From the NCBI GenBank assembly GCA_026027325.1, contig JAMSLZ010000001.1:1302001-1366000 (forward strand): 64,000 bases of DNA, read 5' to 3'. The notes beneath the pieces were generated by a model. That model had not been told where the DNA came from, did no database searches, and worked only from the letters and a program-made list of their open reading frames with translations. Within the stretch, counting starts at the first letter, position 1, and the number at the start of each line of letters is the position of its first letter. Shown here in pieces: positions 23,353-34,812 of this stretch. This DNA comes from Actinomucor elegans. Its lineage: Eukaryota > Mucoromycota > Mucoromycetes > Mucorales > Mucoraceae. A program made the position numbers and the translations under genes.

Positions 23353-24817
23353 TATTTCAACAAGAGTAAGAAGAAGAAGAAAAAGACAACATTGCCATGC
23401 TTATCATTCGCATTTGTAAGAGGTATTTTAATGTTAGGTTAATAAATACCTTTCCATAAGAGAAAGAGACTTCCCTCTTTTTGCTGTTTGAAAAAGCTCA
23501 TTTTTTATTGTGATGTTTAAACAATACTAGCTTCGACTGGTCAAAATAATCAAAAATGGTTTATGCGCACAAAAATTGATCTGGATATACTTTCGTCTTG
23601 AAATTCTGAGACTTGTGTCGAAAAGCGAGATTCATGTCTTTTCAGTCCTATAAAAGATCTATGGCTTTGGCATACGCAAATCATGTTTACAGCCTAGACC
23701 CAGCTTTCTTGTACAGATATGCCATGAAAATATGTCGACCTAAAAATTAATGGTGTATTCGTTAATTTGAAAGTACTGATTTCGATAATAAAAAAAAATG
23801 TCACATTTTATTAACATTAATAATATTGACATGCATAGCTCTCAGATCATTACACAATGCAAGTTATAGATAAGCGAAATGGTGCAAGCTGTAAAAGTGA
23901 ATCAAAGGAATACATTTGACTCTAGTCGTTAAAAATATCACACATTTGTGGTATTTTTTTTTCACACTGAGGGTACAATTAGGTAGATAATAAAACCATA
24001 AGAAGAGATATTACGATTCATTCCAAGAATGTGTTGATCAATTGTGACATTTAATTTGGATCTGCTGAAAGATCTATAAATCACGTCTAGTTTACATGGA
24101 ATGACACATATAATCAATGTGTCAGACATTTGCTCTATAAAATAACCTTTGTATTCCAGTGATGTAATGGTTCGAGCAGAGATAGTAGTTATATCCTCGA
24201 CATGTTTTACTTATCGGATATGATATTTGATCAGGATCCATTGGGAGATCTATCCGATTGCATAATAGTTCACACGAATGCATGCGATTTGCAACTCGTG
24301 CTTAAAATCTAATATTCTTATTATATTTAATTAAATAGCTATTGTAGTGGACGTGGCTTCTTTATTGTATACATGTATTTGCCGCCAAATGTAATTTTAA
24401 ACTTGAATCAGTGAGGAATGTAAAAGCATTAAGGAAGAAAGAATGCTTTTGTCAGCGCCCACTCTATGAATAGAACGAAATAGCAATTGATACTCACACG
24501 GCTAAGCGTTCCTTTCGAGCCTTCATAAAAACTTGCCAAGTAGCCTTGTATATGATGATCTACGATAATAATGTATTATGAAGCAATCGTTACAAATAAT
24601 CCAGAAAATTGAACTTTAAGTTTTTTTTTTTTTTTTTTTACTTGTATTTAAAACATCGCTTAAACTAGGCGGACTTAAGCCCTAGCTATCCTGCTGCTTT
24701 GCGGAGCCTCAAAAGGTTGACTCGCTTTTTGACCTAATTATTTTTTTTCATGTCTTCTTTGGCTGTTCACTACCGTTTCCCAATCTACTGAATAATCCTT
24801 AGAAGAAAATAAAAAAA
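23353..24817. other. 1.5-kb intergenic region
   Basis: No gene seen. Two partial copies of the dispersed repeat lie at 24043-24080 and 24210-24262. A T18 tract lies near 24622. Confidence 0.5.
24210..24262 (+). repeat. Divergent copy of dispersed three-motif repeat
   Basis: TTATCGGATATGATATTTGAT, then CATTGGGAGATCTATC. A second fragment about 165 bp upstream (GTGACATTTAATTTGGATC ... AAAGATCTATAAATC, 24043-24080) looks like another partial copy. Confidence 0.35.
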
Positions 24818-25347
24818 ATGTCATCCAAAGTTCAAAAGATTATGGTTCAACCCATCGTAAGTTGAAAAGCAAAACGCGTAACCCAAAGCAGCTATACTTA
24901 TTTTTGTTTTATATCATAGAATCTGATTTTCAGATACCTTCAAAATGTATATAATAATTTAAACAAGCATTCGCGTAAAATTAACCATTCTTTTTTTTTT
25001 TTTTTAATTCAATTAGAAATCTAGAGTTCAGATTTGGTTATTTGACAAGAGTGATTTAAGAATCGAAGGTCAAATCATTGTAAGTGATGTTTTTCCGAGA
25101 AAATGTGTATATATATATATATATAAAACTAAACGCGTCCAATATAGGGTTTCGACGAATTTATGAACTTGGTTCTCGAAGACGGTGAAGAAGTTGATAT
25201 CAAGAACAATACTAGAGTCAAAGTTGGTAAGTGATTGAACCGAGATTGTATAATAAAATCTGCATATTCAATCTTTCTCTTCTCTTTATAGGCCGACTTT
25301 TGTTAAAGGGTGATAATATCACTCTGATACAAGGTGTGGAAAATTAG
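24818..25347 (+). CDS. SNRPE: Spliceosomal Sm protein E
   Basis: Five small exons (24818-24856, 24920-24946, 25017-25079, 25148-25226, 25292-25347) give 87 aa, close to the usual 90-94. KVQKIMVQPINLIFRYLQN is the SmE N-terminal helix and first strand. Sm1 is RVQIWLFDKSDLRIEGQIIG with FDEFMNLVLEDGEE, and Sm2 is GRLLLKGDNITLIQ. It is a core component of the Sm heptamer ring on U1, U2, U4 and U5 snRNAs in the nucleus. Four introns in 530 bp is dense even for this window. Every junction is canonical and the frame is conserved throughout. Confidence 0.96.
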
Positions 25348-27114
25348 GGCTATTTTTCTCGAGTGAATTGGTTCTTGTTCTTTTGACCCAACACTGCAGA
25401 TGACATGGACTATATATATTATATATAAAAAAACCTATCAATTTGACAAATAAAAATTTACACAAAAGAGAGAGAGATAAATGCATAATTGGAAGCGACC
25501 CATCAAAAAGTATCTTTAACCAGTCGACAGTAGATCCTAGTCACAAAGAGTAAATAGGAGACACAGGAATACCATGAATGGTACGAGTACATGTTGGCTG
25601 TACATAACCAGGGCACTTTTTTTAAAAAAAAAATTTGACAGGAAGACATCATCTATGTAGCGATTGGTATCATCCAATGGATATGAGAGTCCATCATCAA
25701 GTTACCGAGACATTGTACGGCACTTTGCTATGATGGTGCCTCGGTTGGGGACCGAAACTGTATTGTGCTCACAACTCCTATGACCAATGTACAATCCCTG
25801 GTTAGGATCCAAGAAACTTGGAACAGTTAAAAGTTGCATAGTTATCTAGTTTTTTTTTTCTTTATAGGAGACAGCCAGTTCCTTGTTTTCAAGTTAAAGT
25901 AAATGAACGAAAAGAGAATCCATGTATCATTGAATGTGTTAATATCAAAGACCGGTATTCGGGTACACGATTCAATTATGCACCTCTTTCAACCAAAGTA
26001 GATAGATGATGGGCCATCCAAAAGATTGATTTGTTTTACGTAACTCGGTGTATAAATGCAACATTATATAATAACAGGTTCACGGAAAAACAAGACAGAA
26101 TAGTACTGGCATCTAGTGTTACAAATGCAGTACCCAGCGCCAAAGATCGCTGTTGTAGCCAGATCACTTTACTAAAAACTGAATTAATGGTCCAAGCTCA
26201 TTAACGTTAGCCACTCTTAGGACGGTGCGATAACTAATAGTAATAATAAAAAAAGGGCGGCTATTCAATTATGAATCGCGTGGGTTGTGAATGGGCCAGT
26301 TGCTTTGTAATAATAATAAAAAACTTGTTGGTCTACTTGTTGCAGCTTTGTTGTGAATCATAGCCATTGTTATGTCATGGCCTGGTTTTTTTGGGGGGCT
26401 TTTTTTTTGCGCTGTGTTCAATGGCCTTGTTTCTTGTAAATTTTAAAAGGGTACCGGGATTCTATTTTTTTTTAAATAAAGGTTCGGGCATTTTATAGTA
26501 AATAGACCAAGATTGTTGTATGTGTATTATAAAACATGATAACGCGTGTTGAATTGACCCTGTCAATAATCCATTGGCCTCAAGCACTATCAGCTAATGA
26601 CCAAACATGTATCCTACGTCACTATACATAGCCCGTATGTTCCTTGTTGGGCCATGTTAGCTTTAAAATGCACTTGAACAAAGACAGGTACAGTGGAATT
26701 GAATATAATTAAATGTATGTAATATAAACCTTACAATACTTAAACTCCGAACTTGACTTTTGTCTTTTAACCTAAAGAAGTATCAAGATTCTGGAATTCC
26801 ATGCTGTGTCCTATGAGAGATTATTGGATCGAAATTACAATATATAAGATGCATATATTCCAATATCAATCTTGGCCCCTTGTCAAATGAAACAATAAAA
26901 ATTTCTTGATAGCCCTACTCTTTCAACCTAATTCTGGTCGTGATATACTTTGTGTATAGTATCAAAACAAGTTTCATATGATTTACCCAGAAAGTAACAC
27001 GAAACTATACTTGTTTGAAATGCCTATTCAATTTGTTTCGTGTTCACCCAACACAAAGCAAATGTAACATTATTGTATTTATATAAATCTATCTCTATAA
27101 AATCTGATGAAGGT

Positions 27115-27144
27115 AGTGCAATTGAGTGCAATTGAGTGCAATTT
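27115..27144. repeat. 10-bp tandem repeat
   Basis: The unit ATTGAGTGCA occurs twice in full, with a partial unit on each side. Confidence 0.85.
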
Positions 27145-27163
27145 ATAGGTAATTTTCCAGTTT

Positions 27164-27195
27164 AATGCAAAAGTGATATATATCACTTTTGCATT
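27164..27195. other. Perfect 32-nt palindrome
   Basis: The left half AATGCAAAAGTGATAT is followed directly by its exact reverse complement, with no spacer. It lies about 250 bp beyond the stop codon of the GPI-protein gene. It could be a transcription-factor site, a 3' hairpin or a cruciform. Confidence 0.85.
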
Positions 27196-27440
27196 GGTAG
27201 AAACCAAAAGAATAAAAGGCTATTTTTAGGGGGGTCCTCTTTCTTGTAAAGCAAAAAACACGTTCTTGTTTGCTTATTCAATTCATTCAAAAGAAACCTT
27301 TTCTTTTTTTTTTTTTTTTTTTTTTGTTAAGCATGAGAAGTAGTACAGAGTAAAAGTTTTAATATGTTATTTTGTTCATATTTTGATATTAAAAAAAAAA
27401 GAAGTAGATGGGATTATAAATTAGAGAAAAATGATATAAT

Positions 27441-28148
27441 TTAGATCAAAGCAGCAACGACGGCACCAGCGACGGCGGCAACACCAACAGCGGCAACGTT
27501 CTTGTTAGCAGCAGAGGGAGTGTTGGAAGGCTTGGCGGCAGCACTGGAACCAGCAGGAGCAGCGGGAGAAGCAGGAGAGGCAGCAGGCTTAGAACCGGCA
27601 GCACTGGAAGAGGCAGCGGGAGCGGCGGAAGGCTTGGCGGCACCAGAAGAAGCGGGAGGAGCAGCAGAAGAAGGAGCGGCTAATCATTCTCAATTAGATG
27701 CTATCCATTAAAATTTATGTACAGTAACTTACCACCACCAGCAGCAGCCTTAATAGTGAAGAAAGGGGTGTAGGTGACGTTGGGGGGAAGACCGAAAGAA
27801 AGGGCATCTATATAAGCAAATGTTTAACCATCCAATTCTCGAATAAAATACTACAAAAAAAAATTACTTACAGTCAGCACCAGCGGGGAGCTTGGCATCA
27901 ACGTTCCAGGCGTAAGTACCAGCAGTAGCAGGGACATTGGTAGCAATGGTGCTAACGAAGGTAAGAGCAGCCTTATCACCTTGACGAAGGTCAATTTGAG
28001 AAATGACACCGTCAACGGGAGCCCAGACAATGTTGGCAGTAGTACCAGCAGTAACAACTTGGTTAGTAGAAGGTTGGCTGGAAACAATGTTTTGAGCAGA
28101 GACAACAGAGGCAGCAATAGCGGCAATGGCAGCGATGACGGACTTCAT
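27441..28148 (-). CDS. Kre9/KNH-type GPI-anchored wall protein
   Basis: Exons 27872-28148, 27733-27807 and 27441-27679 give 196 aa. A signal peptide (KSVIAAIAAIAASVVSAQN) leads into a Kre9/KNH immunoglobulin-like domain: PSTNQVVTAGTTANIVWAPV, then IDLRQGDKAALTFVSTIA and GTYAWNVDAKLP. A low-complexity Ala/Ser/Pro stalk (about residues 128-175) follows. The end is a hydrophobic GPI-addition tail (VAAVGVAAVAGAVVAALI) preceded by small residues. It is expected on the outer membrane leaflet or cell wall. Codon use is very biased (GCT/GCC, GTC, ACC), implying abundant expression. Many fungi have several copies of this Ser-Thr-rich GPI family. The precise role is unknown. Confidence 0.88.
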
Positions 28149-29046
28149 TTTTATGGTATTAAAGGAAAGAAAGGAAATATATAATCGAGAAAACAAGAGA
28201 AAAGTAAAAACTTGCTCAAATCAACCTGGTTTTATATATCTTCAGAGTAATACAATCATGGTCCCCCAAAAAAATCACTCTTCTTTGTAAAGGAGCTTCA
28301 ATAGCTTGGAACATGTAACACGACCGTATATATAGATTGACCAATCAACGCTTATCCAACACTGCACAAAACAGATTGAGATCGTCGAGTCTCTTTTTTT
28401 TTTCAAAAGGAGTGCGCACACACCTTTTTGGTGCTGCAGCATGAGCTTTTGCCTAATAAATTTGATATCATGCTACACATTGCTAGATATGTGTGTTACT
28501 ACCTAGTAATTATCAAAAAGAAAGTAAAAAAAAAAAAAAAAGATCATCTTTCGTGTTTTAAAAGGCAAATATATACTAAACAGTGTATGTTCTCGAGAAA
28601 AACGCCTCCATTCTTCTAAAGCGCTCCATTACACTGCTATGACCCCGAACATTTCGTAGTCCGCTTCTTGGTCAAGGTTTCGTTTCGTAATGTCCAAGTT
28701 AATATTAAAGCAGAAAAGACGTTGGGTACCTCTAACCAACCAAGTCGGACCCTAATTTGACGAAATCAAAAGGCTTTTGCTTCCTTGCAAGTCAAAGTAT
28801 ACAAAAATGGGGTTTTTTTTACTTTGGTTAAAAGAAGCACACACACACACACACACACAAACATATAAACAAGCCTAAAAGAATCTGAGGATACACGCAC
28901 ACACTGTAAAGGAAAAAATTTCAATCTGTTCAGGGCTGGGTAATTTGGTCAAACACTCACACAGAGCTGTGCAATTCCTTTTTTTTTTTTCTTCTTCTTT
29001 TATTTCTTTATTAATCTGGACGATTTGATTCAAAAAGAATCTCGAA
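28149..29046. other. Divergent promoter region with CA microsatellite
   Basis: Upstream regions of the GPI-protein gene (-) and the Sec2-like gene (+). No gene seen. A (CA)n tract is at 28839-28859. Confidence 0.6.
28839..28859. repeat. (CA)n microsatellite
   Basis: About ten uninterrupted CA dinucleotides in the leader region of the Sec2-like gene. Confidence 0.9.
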
Positions 29047-30193
29047 ATGGACTTGAACACGTCGATTTCACCGTCTGAAGACAAACCATTTGAGGAAGAT
29101 GTTACAAGCTTATTTGAACAAGAGTTTACTGAACAAGACGTTTTACCGTTCTTGTTACAAGCCCAGGATATCATATCAAAACTAGAATCTCGCGTGGTAG
29201 AGCTCGAGACTGATTTATCTGTACTGTAATTTCCCTTAAAACCATCTATCTTATAACTCATATCACATATATATCTATATCTATATAGACGATTCACCGT
29301 AAATATGAACATGATCGTAATGAATGGCTAGTGGGTCTTTCTCAGAAAGATCAATACATAACCCATCTATCAAGCAAGCTACAGAAATCAGAATTCAATA
29401 GCAAAGAAACCATAGTTTTACTATCCGACTTGTTTCTAAACAATACAACTATGGATGAACAAGTCAAATCTACCTTGACTTTATGTTTAAACTATCTTCG
29501 ACAAACTGAGCCCCATCAACCACTTACAAACCTGGTAGATGAAGCCGATGATTTAGAAGAAGGTGAGCTTGAACGCCGACAAGCGGCCGTTGCTGAATGG
29601 AGGCGTAGTGACATACCAGATGGTTCTTCAACCGACCCAGATTATCACAACAAGCCATGTAATCTGATGGACGGACTCTCTTCTCTATCTTCTTGTTCCT
29701 CATCCTCGCATGTAGATACAAAACTGGTCTTTTCCGACTCTTCCATGACTCTACCTACTACTTATGCTGTGAACGACGAAGACAACACCACTTTTTGCTC
29801 CAACTGTAAGCAACTATTATCTCAACTTGACTCGCAAGTGGAACGTCAAGCGTATCTGAAACGAGATTTAAGCTCCCTTGCATCCGCCTTGTCAGAGGAA
29901 GAAGATACAAGATCAGCTGTTGAGCAAGATAAAGAAGCTTTGGAACAAGATGTAGCTGACATCACTTCGGCTTTGTTCCTTTCGTTAAATCAAATCTTAA
30001 TGGATGAAGTAACGGACCGTGATGGTCTAGTTCAAATTCACCGCGAAACCAATGGCAAACTAACGAGTGTTTTGGATGCTTGGGATACACGAGATCTGAG
30101 GTTGAAACAAGTCAAGGAACTGTTGGTTGAACTAGATTCCGTAGTGCATCAAAGCGCTAATGCAAGCTGTACGTTCTCGCGTCGTTATTCTCC

Positions 30194-30226
<33 letters not shown>

Positions 30227-31253
30227 ACAACAACAACAACAACAACATCAATATCAACAAATATCACCTGTTTCTACACCAACTGTATCTCGTCTAGTGA
30301 ATCGATCTAGTATGACCCATCCATTGCGGTTCTCAATTGATCAGCAAGTCAGCCAACGTCAAGATAACACCATACGCATTGATGGTTTTATTCTAGCTGA
30401 ATTCCAACATCATCTCAAAGTAGTGGCCGAGAATGCAACCATGGTGATTCCTAATACGCCCTTTGTCAAACGTGTCTTGGCAGAGGACGTTGAGCCATGT
30501 CTCTTCTTTCCTCAATCGCAAGGCTGGTGGAAATCACCTTGGTTCAAAAAGAAACTACTCGATGCTATTTGTAAGAACAAATGCGAAATTCAAGGCTGGC
30601 ATGATAATAGCAGTGGTAGCAGCAATGGTGTCTTTTCAAACCATACAACCACTACCTCCTCTTCTTCTTTCAGTACATCACCTGCTACTAGTCATATCTC
30701 ATCATCTTCTCAGCAAAGCACGGGTGCAGCTGCACCCATGGCTCCCAAGACCAAATGTGCTTGCTGTAACCTACTTCGTGTCTGTGAATTCAAGATGCGT
30801 TTGCCTATTCCCAACAATAACGCTAAACCACCCAAACAGCAACAACAACAACCCTGGCTACCTATTGATAGGTTTTGCCGGGACAGATTGGTGGCTGTTT
30901 GTGGATACTATAGCTTCATGACTCACTTGAAACTGTTAAACTCCTCACCTTTACTGAGTACATTTAAACAAGTGATGCATCATCGTAGAAAGATGACGCT
31001 AGCCCGTGTCGGGTCTATTGGACTATTTGAAGAGGAGGAAGAAGACCATGACATTATCAATCGACGTTTGAGTTCTTCTTCCAATTCTTCTTCCAAAAGA
31101 CAAACGTACCAACAGCAGCGACGTCAAAGAAGAAATAGAGAAAGTATTGTGCTGGATCATTCCGGAAGCGGCAGTGATACAGCCAGCATTGTTAGTGTTA
31201 GTGAACTTCAAGGATTAGAAGGCACAGCAGGACAGATTGTCATTGTCCATTAA
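29047..31253 (+). CDS. SEC2: Sec2/Rabin-type Rab guanine-nucleotide exchange factor
   Basis: Exons 29047-29220 and 29289-31253 give 712 aa. An N-terminal acidic helix region is followed by a short coiled coil and a Sec2 GEF-like coiled coil at about residues 225-290 (KEALEQDVADITSALFLSLN, ILMDEVTDRD). A glutamine tract of about 18 residues precedes a C-terminal Rabin/GRAB-like region. That region has LAEFQHHLKVV, then NTPFVKRVLAEDVEPCLFFP, then a cysteine pair KCACCNLLRVCEFKMRL and DRLVAVCGYYSFMTHLKL. Family role: activates Sec4/Rab8-type GTPases on secretory vesicles for polarised exocytosis, which suits hyphal growth. The splice donor GTACTG was chosen because the alternative GTAATT shifts the frame. 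Confidence 0.8.
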
Positions 31254-32822
31254 AAAAAAAAAACTTATACCATACATTCCTTATTCCCCCCCCCCTTTGT
31301 GATTTTATTCACAAGCTGTTTTATATCGCTTTCCTCTTCTTTCTTTTTCTCTCTTTTTTTTCCCCTCTTTATACCATATAGATTTAAAATAAATAAAAAT
31401 AATAATAATAAAAAAGATATCAGATGTTTAAATGTGAATGGATACACAGAAATTATCCAACTACAATTAAGTGCTGTTTTGTTTTCGTGAATAGAAAACG
31501 TGTCAGTACGGCTTTGTGTATCGAAAAAGTCACTTTTTTGATCGGTATATCCGGTACTGTCCATATTTGAAAACGGTCCGTTTGAAAAGGACTTTTTTTC
31601 TCTATTAGTTATGCGTATATGCCAAGTAAAAATGACCCTTTTTCCGAGGGATATGCTACCGTTTTTTTTATAGATGTTACTCTGCTGTGTTCTCTATCAA
31701 ACCTGTTGTTGTGAATTTTACAGTTTCATTTAATATGTCTGTACTACACCCCCACTCGGAGAAGAAACTAGACTGGTTACGGAATGGTTAGTCTTTTTAA
31801 TTTCTTGACCTGCCTTAAAAGTACTTGAACCATGATCTGCTATTCCTTCATGACAAGGTTGATGGGTTTCTGTAATATTATACAGAAATGAGCTTATTTG
31901 ATGATATATATACGAATCGATAATCAATTTCAAAACACTGTTGCTAAACTGGCACATTAGTATAATAATAAAAAAGGTATCATCATATTACCATCATTGT
32001 TTGTCCAATCCTAATCGTGATAGAGTTTTATTACTGGCTGAGGAACCGAAGTAAACAATGACATGGTTTAATGACTATACATCCAAGCAAAAAACTTTTT
32101 TTTTTTTTTGGACGCGTTTGTAAATATCTCCGCTTAGATATCTCGGATACCATTTTCATAGTCTTGTGCGCGCACGACTTTTCTTTTAATCGCACCAAAT
32201 GCTGATTAAGGCATTCTTTCTATAATAGAAACCTATATGCATCTATGAATAGATCTCTTTCTATAGATGCTTCATGGTCTTATGATCGTTATATGTCGGA
32301 TTACTGCTTTTATGTATAGAAGAGTGTAATGCCATGTAAAATCCCAAGCTAACGGTTTATCAAATTATTATTTTAAGCTTTCAAAGCCCTTATTTTTTTT
32401 TTTTTTTTTTAGTATGGTTTAATTTCATTTTAGAAGGGGAGGGAATAGATTTATATTGTATGCATAAGATTTCTTGTTTTCGAAAACTTTATATATCAAA
32501 ATCCCACCTAAAAATCATCGAGTTTCATAGACTTGACAAATGACGACGACTACGGGCTCAAGTGAAAAAAAAAAAAGCTTGATATTCGTTTAATTCATCG
32601 AGTTATAATTGATAAAAAGGTGATTTTGGTGTTTTCTTATAAATTCAGCCATAATCTCAGCGCTTTATATATAACAAAAACTCAATGAAATATGGTTAAT
32701 AAGCGCTTAAATATGACCGTTCTCTCACTTCATACAAGTTTGAGCTAAAGGAATTTTTCTAAATTGAGTCATTTTTTTTAATAATGTCTCTACGATCCTC
32801 GAGTATTGAGTCTTGTTTACTA

Positions 32823-32865
32823 TCGCATCTGATAACTATTATTACAAGTTCAGAATGAAGCATCA
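32823..32865 (-). repeat. Partial copy of dispersed three-motif repeat
   Basis: On the + strand, TCGCATCTGATAACTA followed by AGTTCAGAATGAAGC. The same two blocks in the same order occur in the copy at 32969-33042, 145 bp downstream. Confidence 0.4.
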
Positions 32866-32968
32866 TATCTAATATAATAACTAATTGAATAGAGTGCGAT
32901 TATTAAGTATATTGCATTTGATGCTTGTACGGTCAGTTGCATACCATTTTTGCTTAATCTGAATCTAA

Positions 32969-33042
32969 TGATCCATAGATCTCTCAATCGATTCCGATTT
33001 AATGTCGCATCTGAGAACTAGCCCATGCTCAAAATGAGCTTC
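32969..33042 (-). repeat. Best-preserved copy of dispersed three-motif repeat
   Basis: On the + strand it reads ATCCATAGATCTCTC, then GATTCCGATTTAATGTCGCA, then TCTGAGAACTAG, then GCTCAAAATGAGCT. Its reverse complement aligns with 44000-44060 over the TTTTGAGC, CAGATGCGACATTA and CGGAATCG blocks. Confidence 0.55.
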
Positions 33043-33777
33043 TACGTCTGATGTATATGTTGTTTAACTTTCAATACCATCAGCATATCGCATTCGTCTA
33101 TAACCAGCTCTTGTTTATATTATATACAGTCTACTATAGTTTCATTTATTAAGTGGCTGCTATATGTTTCAAGAAAGGAGTTACAGGATCAAAAAAAAAC
33201 TAGTTAAGAGGTTATAATCAATACAAGATGTGTCCTGCAATTTTTCAATTGCATGGAAAAATGCTACTAAGGCTCGTTCACTTTTTGATATCGAGTTGAA
33301 AAGCGCTATTCTAGAAATCACAATACATTCATGTCTCTTTGAAGGGCATGTGAGTCAATTTAGTACAAGCATTACCCAATTTTTGTTTCTTATAACTCAA
33401 AGTATACAAGATTGCTTTGTTCAAAGCACCTTCTCAATAGAAATCACGTATTTTCTAGGTGACAATCATTTGCTACTTTAATAGTAACTTGTATTAAACG
33501 AGTTTTTTTTTTTCTTTTTCTTTTTTTTTTAAAAAAAATGACATTGAAACCCACAAAATTGCACATAATGCCATAGGTTGGCACGAAGACCAATTCCTAA
33601 CCATTCTGTGCACCCATCTCGTGTGTTATAAGGTACTCTTCAATTGTTTGACGATTTCAATGCTTCAACGATAGTTACCAAAGTAACCATCTCACACGAA
33701 TGCTTTTTATTGCAATTGGTATTTTTTTGCGTTGTAAAGAGAAAAAAAGCTTTTTCGCGTTTTAGAGACGGTATTTA

Positions 33778-33810
<33 letters not shown>

Positions 33811-34361
33811 CCACCCAGATAATAATTTTTTTAAAAAAGTGTGACCCTTTAACAAAGTCCGAGTTATAAATTACTAGCGAAAGGGCACCAATCAATGAGA
33901 TGAAGCGAATCATGGTTTAAATTTGCAGTCTTTGAACAAGAAAAGTATTTTGATAACTACAAAACCCTTGAACAAAATTTGCAAAGAATAGCATAAGGAT
34001 TATACAGTGGCGCTTTAGAAAAGGAGAATAATAATAGTACGCGATCTTTTATATTTCTTGGTTTATGATGAAAATGTTGAGTTTTCAATATGTAAGAAAA
34101 TATGTGGTAATACCTTTCTCTATAAGAATCCTGTGTTCATTCGAAACCATACCTTGAAAGTGAATTGGCTGCGACGGTACTCAAAGATTTGGAGAAAAGA
34201 TTCATAGCAAACGGGTATACCTTGAAAAAAATTGAACTTCACCTGCACTTCAACTAGCGCATCAATGCATTTGGACAGATAAGCCACCTGTGGCATTTTT
34301 CCTTATGGTAACCTTGATAGATATTTTTTAGGCACTCTATTTATATCATATACTATACAGA

Positions 34362-34808
34362 ATGGGAAAAGTTCAAAAGAAATGTAGGCTTCTGATCGAG
34401 ATATAAGGTTTTCTTAATACAGCTAACTCACATATTTATTGATAGCTACTGAAGGATCAAAAAGTACTTCTAAATTTGCCAATGCCGAGTATGATCCCAA
34501 GAACGGTATGATATAAACTAAAAAGAAGATAACAGCACACTTTGTATTTACAATTTTACAAAATAGCAAAGGAACGTATTGAACATGAGCTTCAGTTACT
34601 GCATGTGCGTAAGCAAGCCATCACATCCACTAAAAAAGCACCTACAGTACACAAAGTAAAAAAAGCAACGATTAAAAGAGCCGTAAGCGCAAAGAAACAA
34701 AAGAAACTAGCAAGAGCACTTGCAGTAGCAGATAAAGTAGAAAAGAAGATAGAAGCTCAACACTCAAAAGCTGAAAAACGTAAACTTGGAAAGCAACTTT
34801 GGGAATAA
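34362..34808 (+). CDS. Small basic protein, possibly Alb1-like
   Basis: Exons 34362-34383, 34446-34505 and 34567-34808 give 107 aa, with canonical splice sites and frame kept. The product starts MGKVQKKSTEGSKSTSKFAN and is very Lys-rich, with a helical C-terminal half (KKQKKLARALAVADKVEKKI, HSKAEKRKLGKQLWE). The basic, charged-helix end with a final Trp-Glu resembles the C-terminus of Alb1, a pre-60S shuttling factor, but the match is weak and the identification is a suggestion only. Its stop lies 4 bp from the stop of the opposing Sqs1-like gene, so the transcripts must overlap at their 3' ends. Confidence 0.6.
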
Positions 34809-34812
34809 ACCT

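Larger units (their letters stand above)
25348..27440. other. 2.1-kb intergenic region
   Basis: No protein-coding gene is supported. 25560-26230 is less AT-rich than its surroundings and could hold a non-coding RNA or decayed sequence, but I recognise nothing. A short tandem repeat and a perfect palindrome near 27115-27195 are listed separately. A T tract is at 27304-27325. Confidence 0.5.
31254..34361. other. 3.1-kb intergenic region
   Basis: No supported gene. It holds two copies of the dispersed repeat (32823-32865 and 32969-33042), a T30 tract at 33781-33810, and a coding-like but broken stretch at 33230-33640 that I cannot assign. Confidence 0.5.

Noticed and set aside
24440..24720. Possible tRNA or other small RNA in a slightly GC-richer segment
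   Set aside because: No A-box/B-box pair or cloverleaf could be formed by eye. Nothing specific was recognised.
25560..26230. Possible snoRNA or snRNA gene downstream of SmE
   Set aside because: A TGATGG C-box-like string is present, but no matching D box or terminal stem was found. Left as unexplained.
27446..27711. Leu/Pro-rich and Ala/Gly-rich frames opposite or beside the GPI gene
   Set aside because: They are shadows of the Ala/Ser/Pro stalk of the Kre9-like protein read in other frames.
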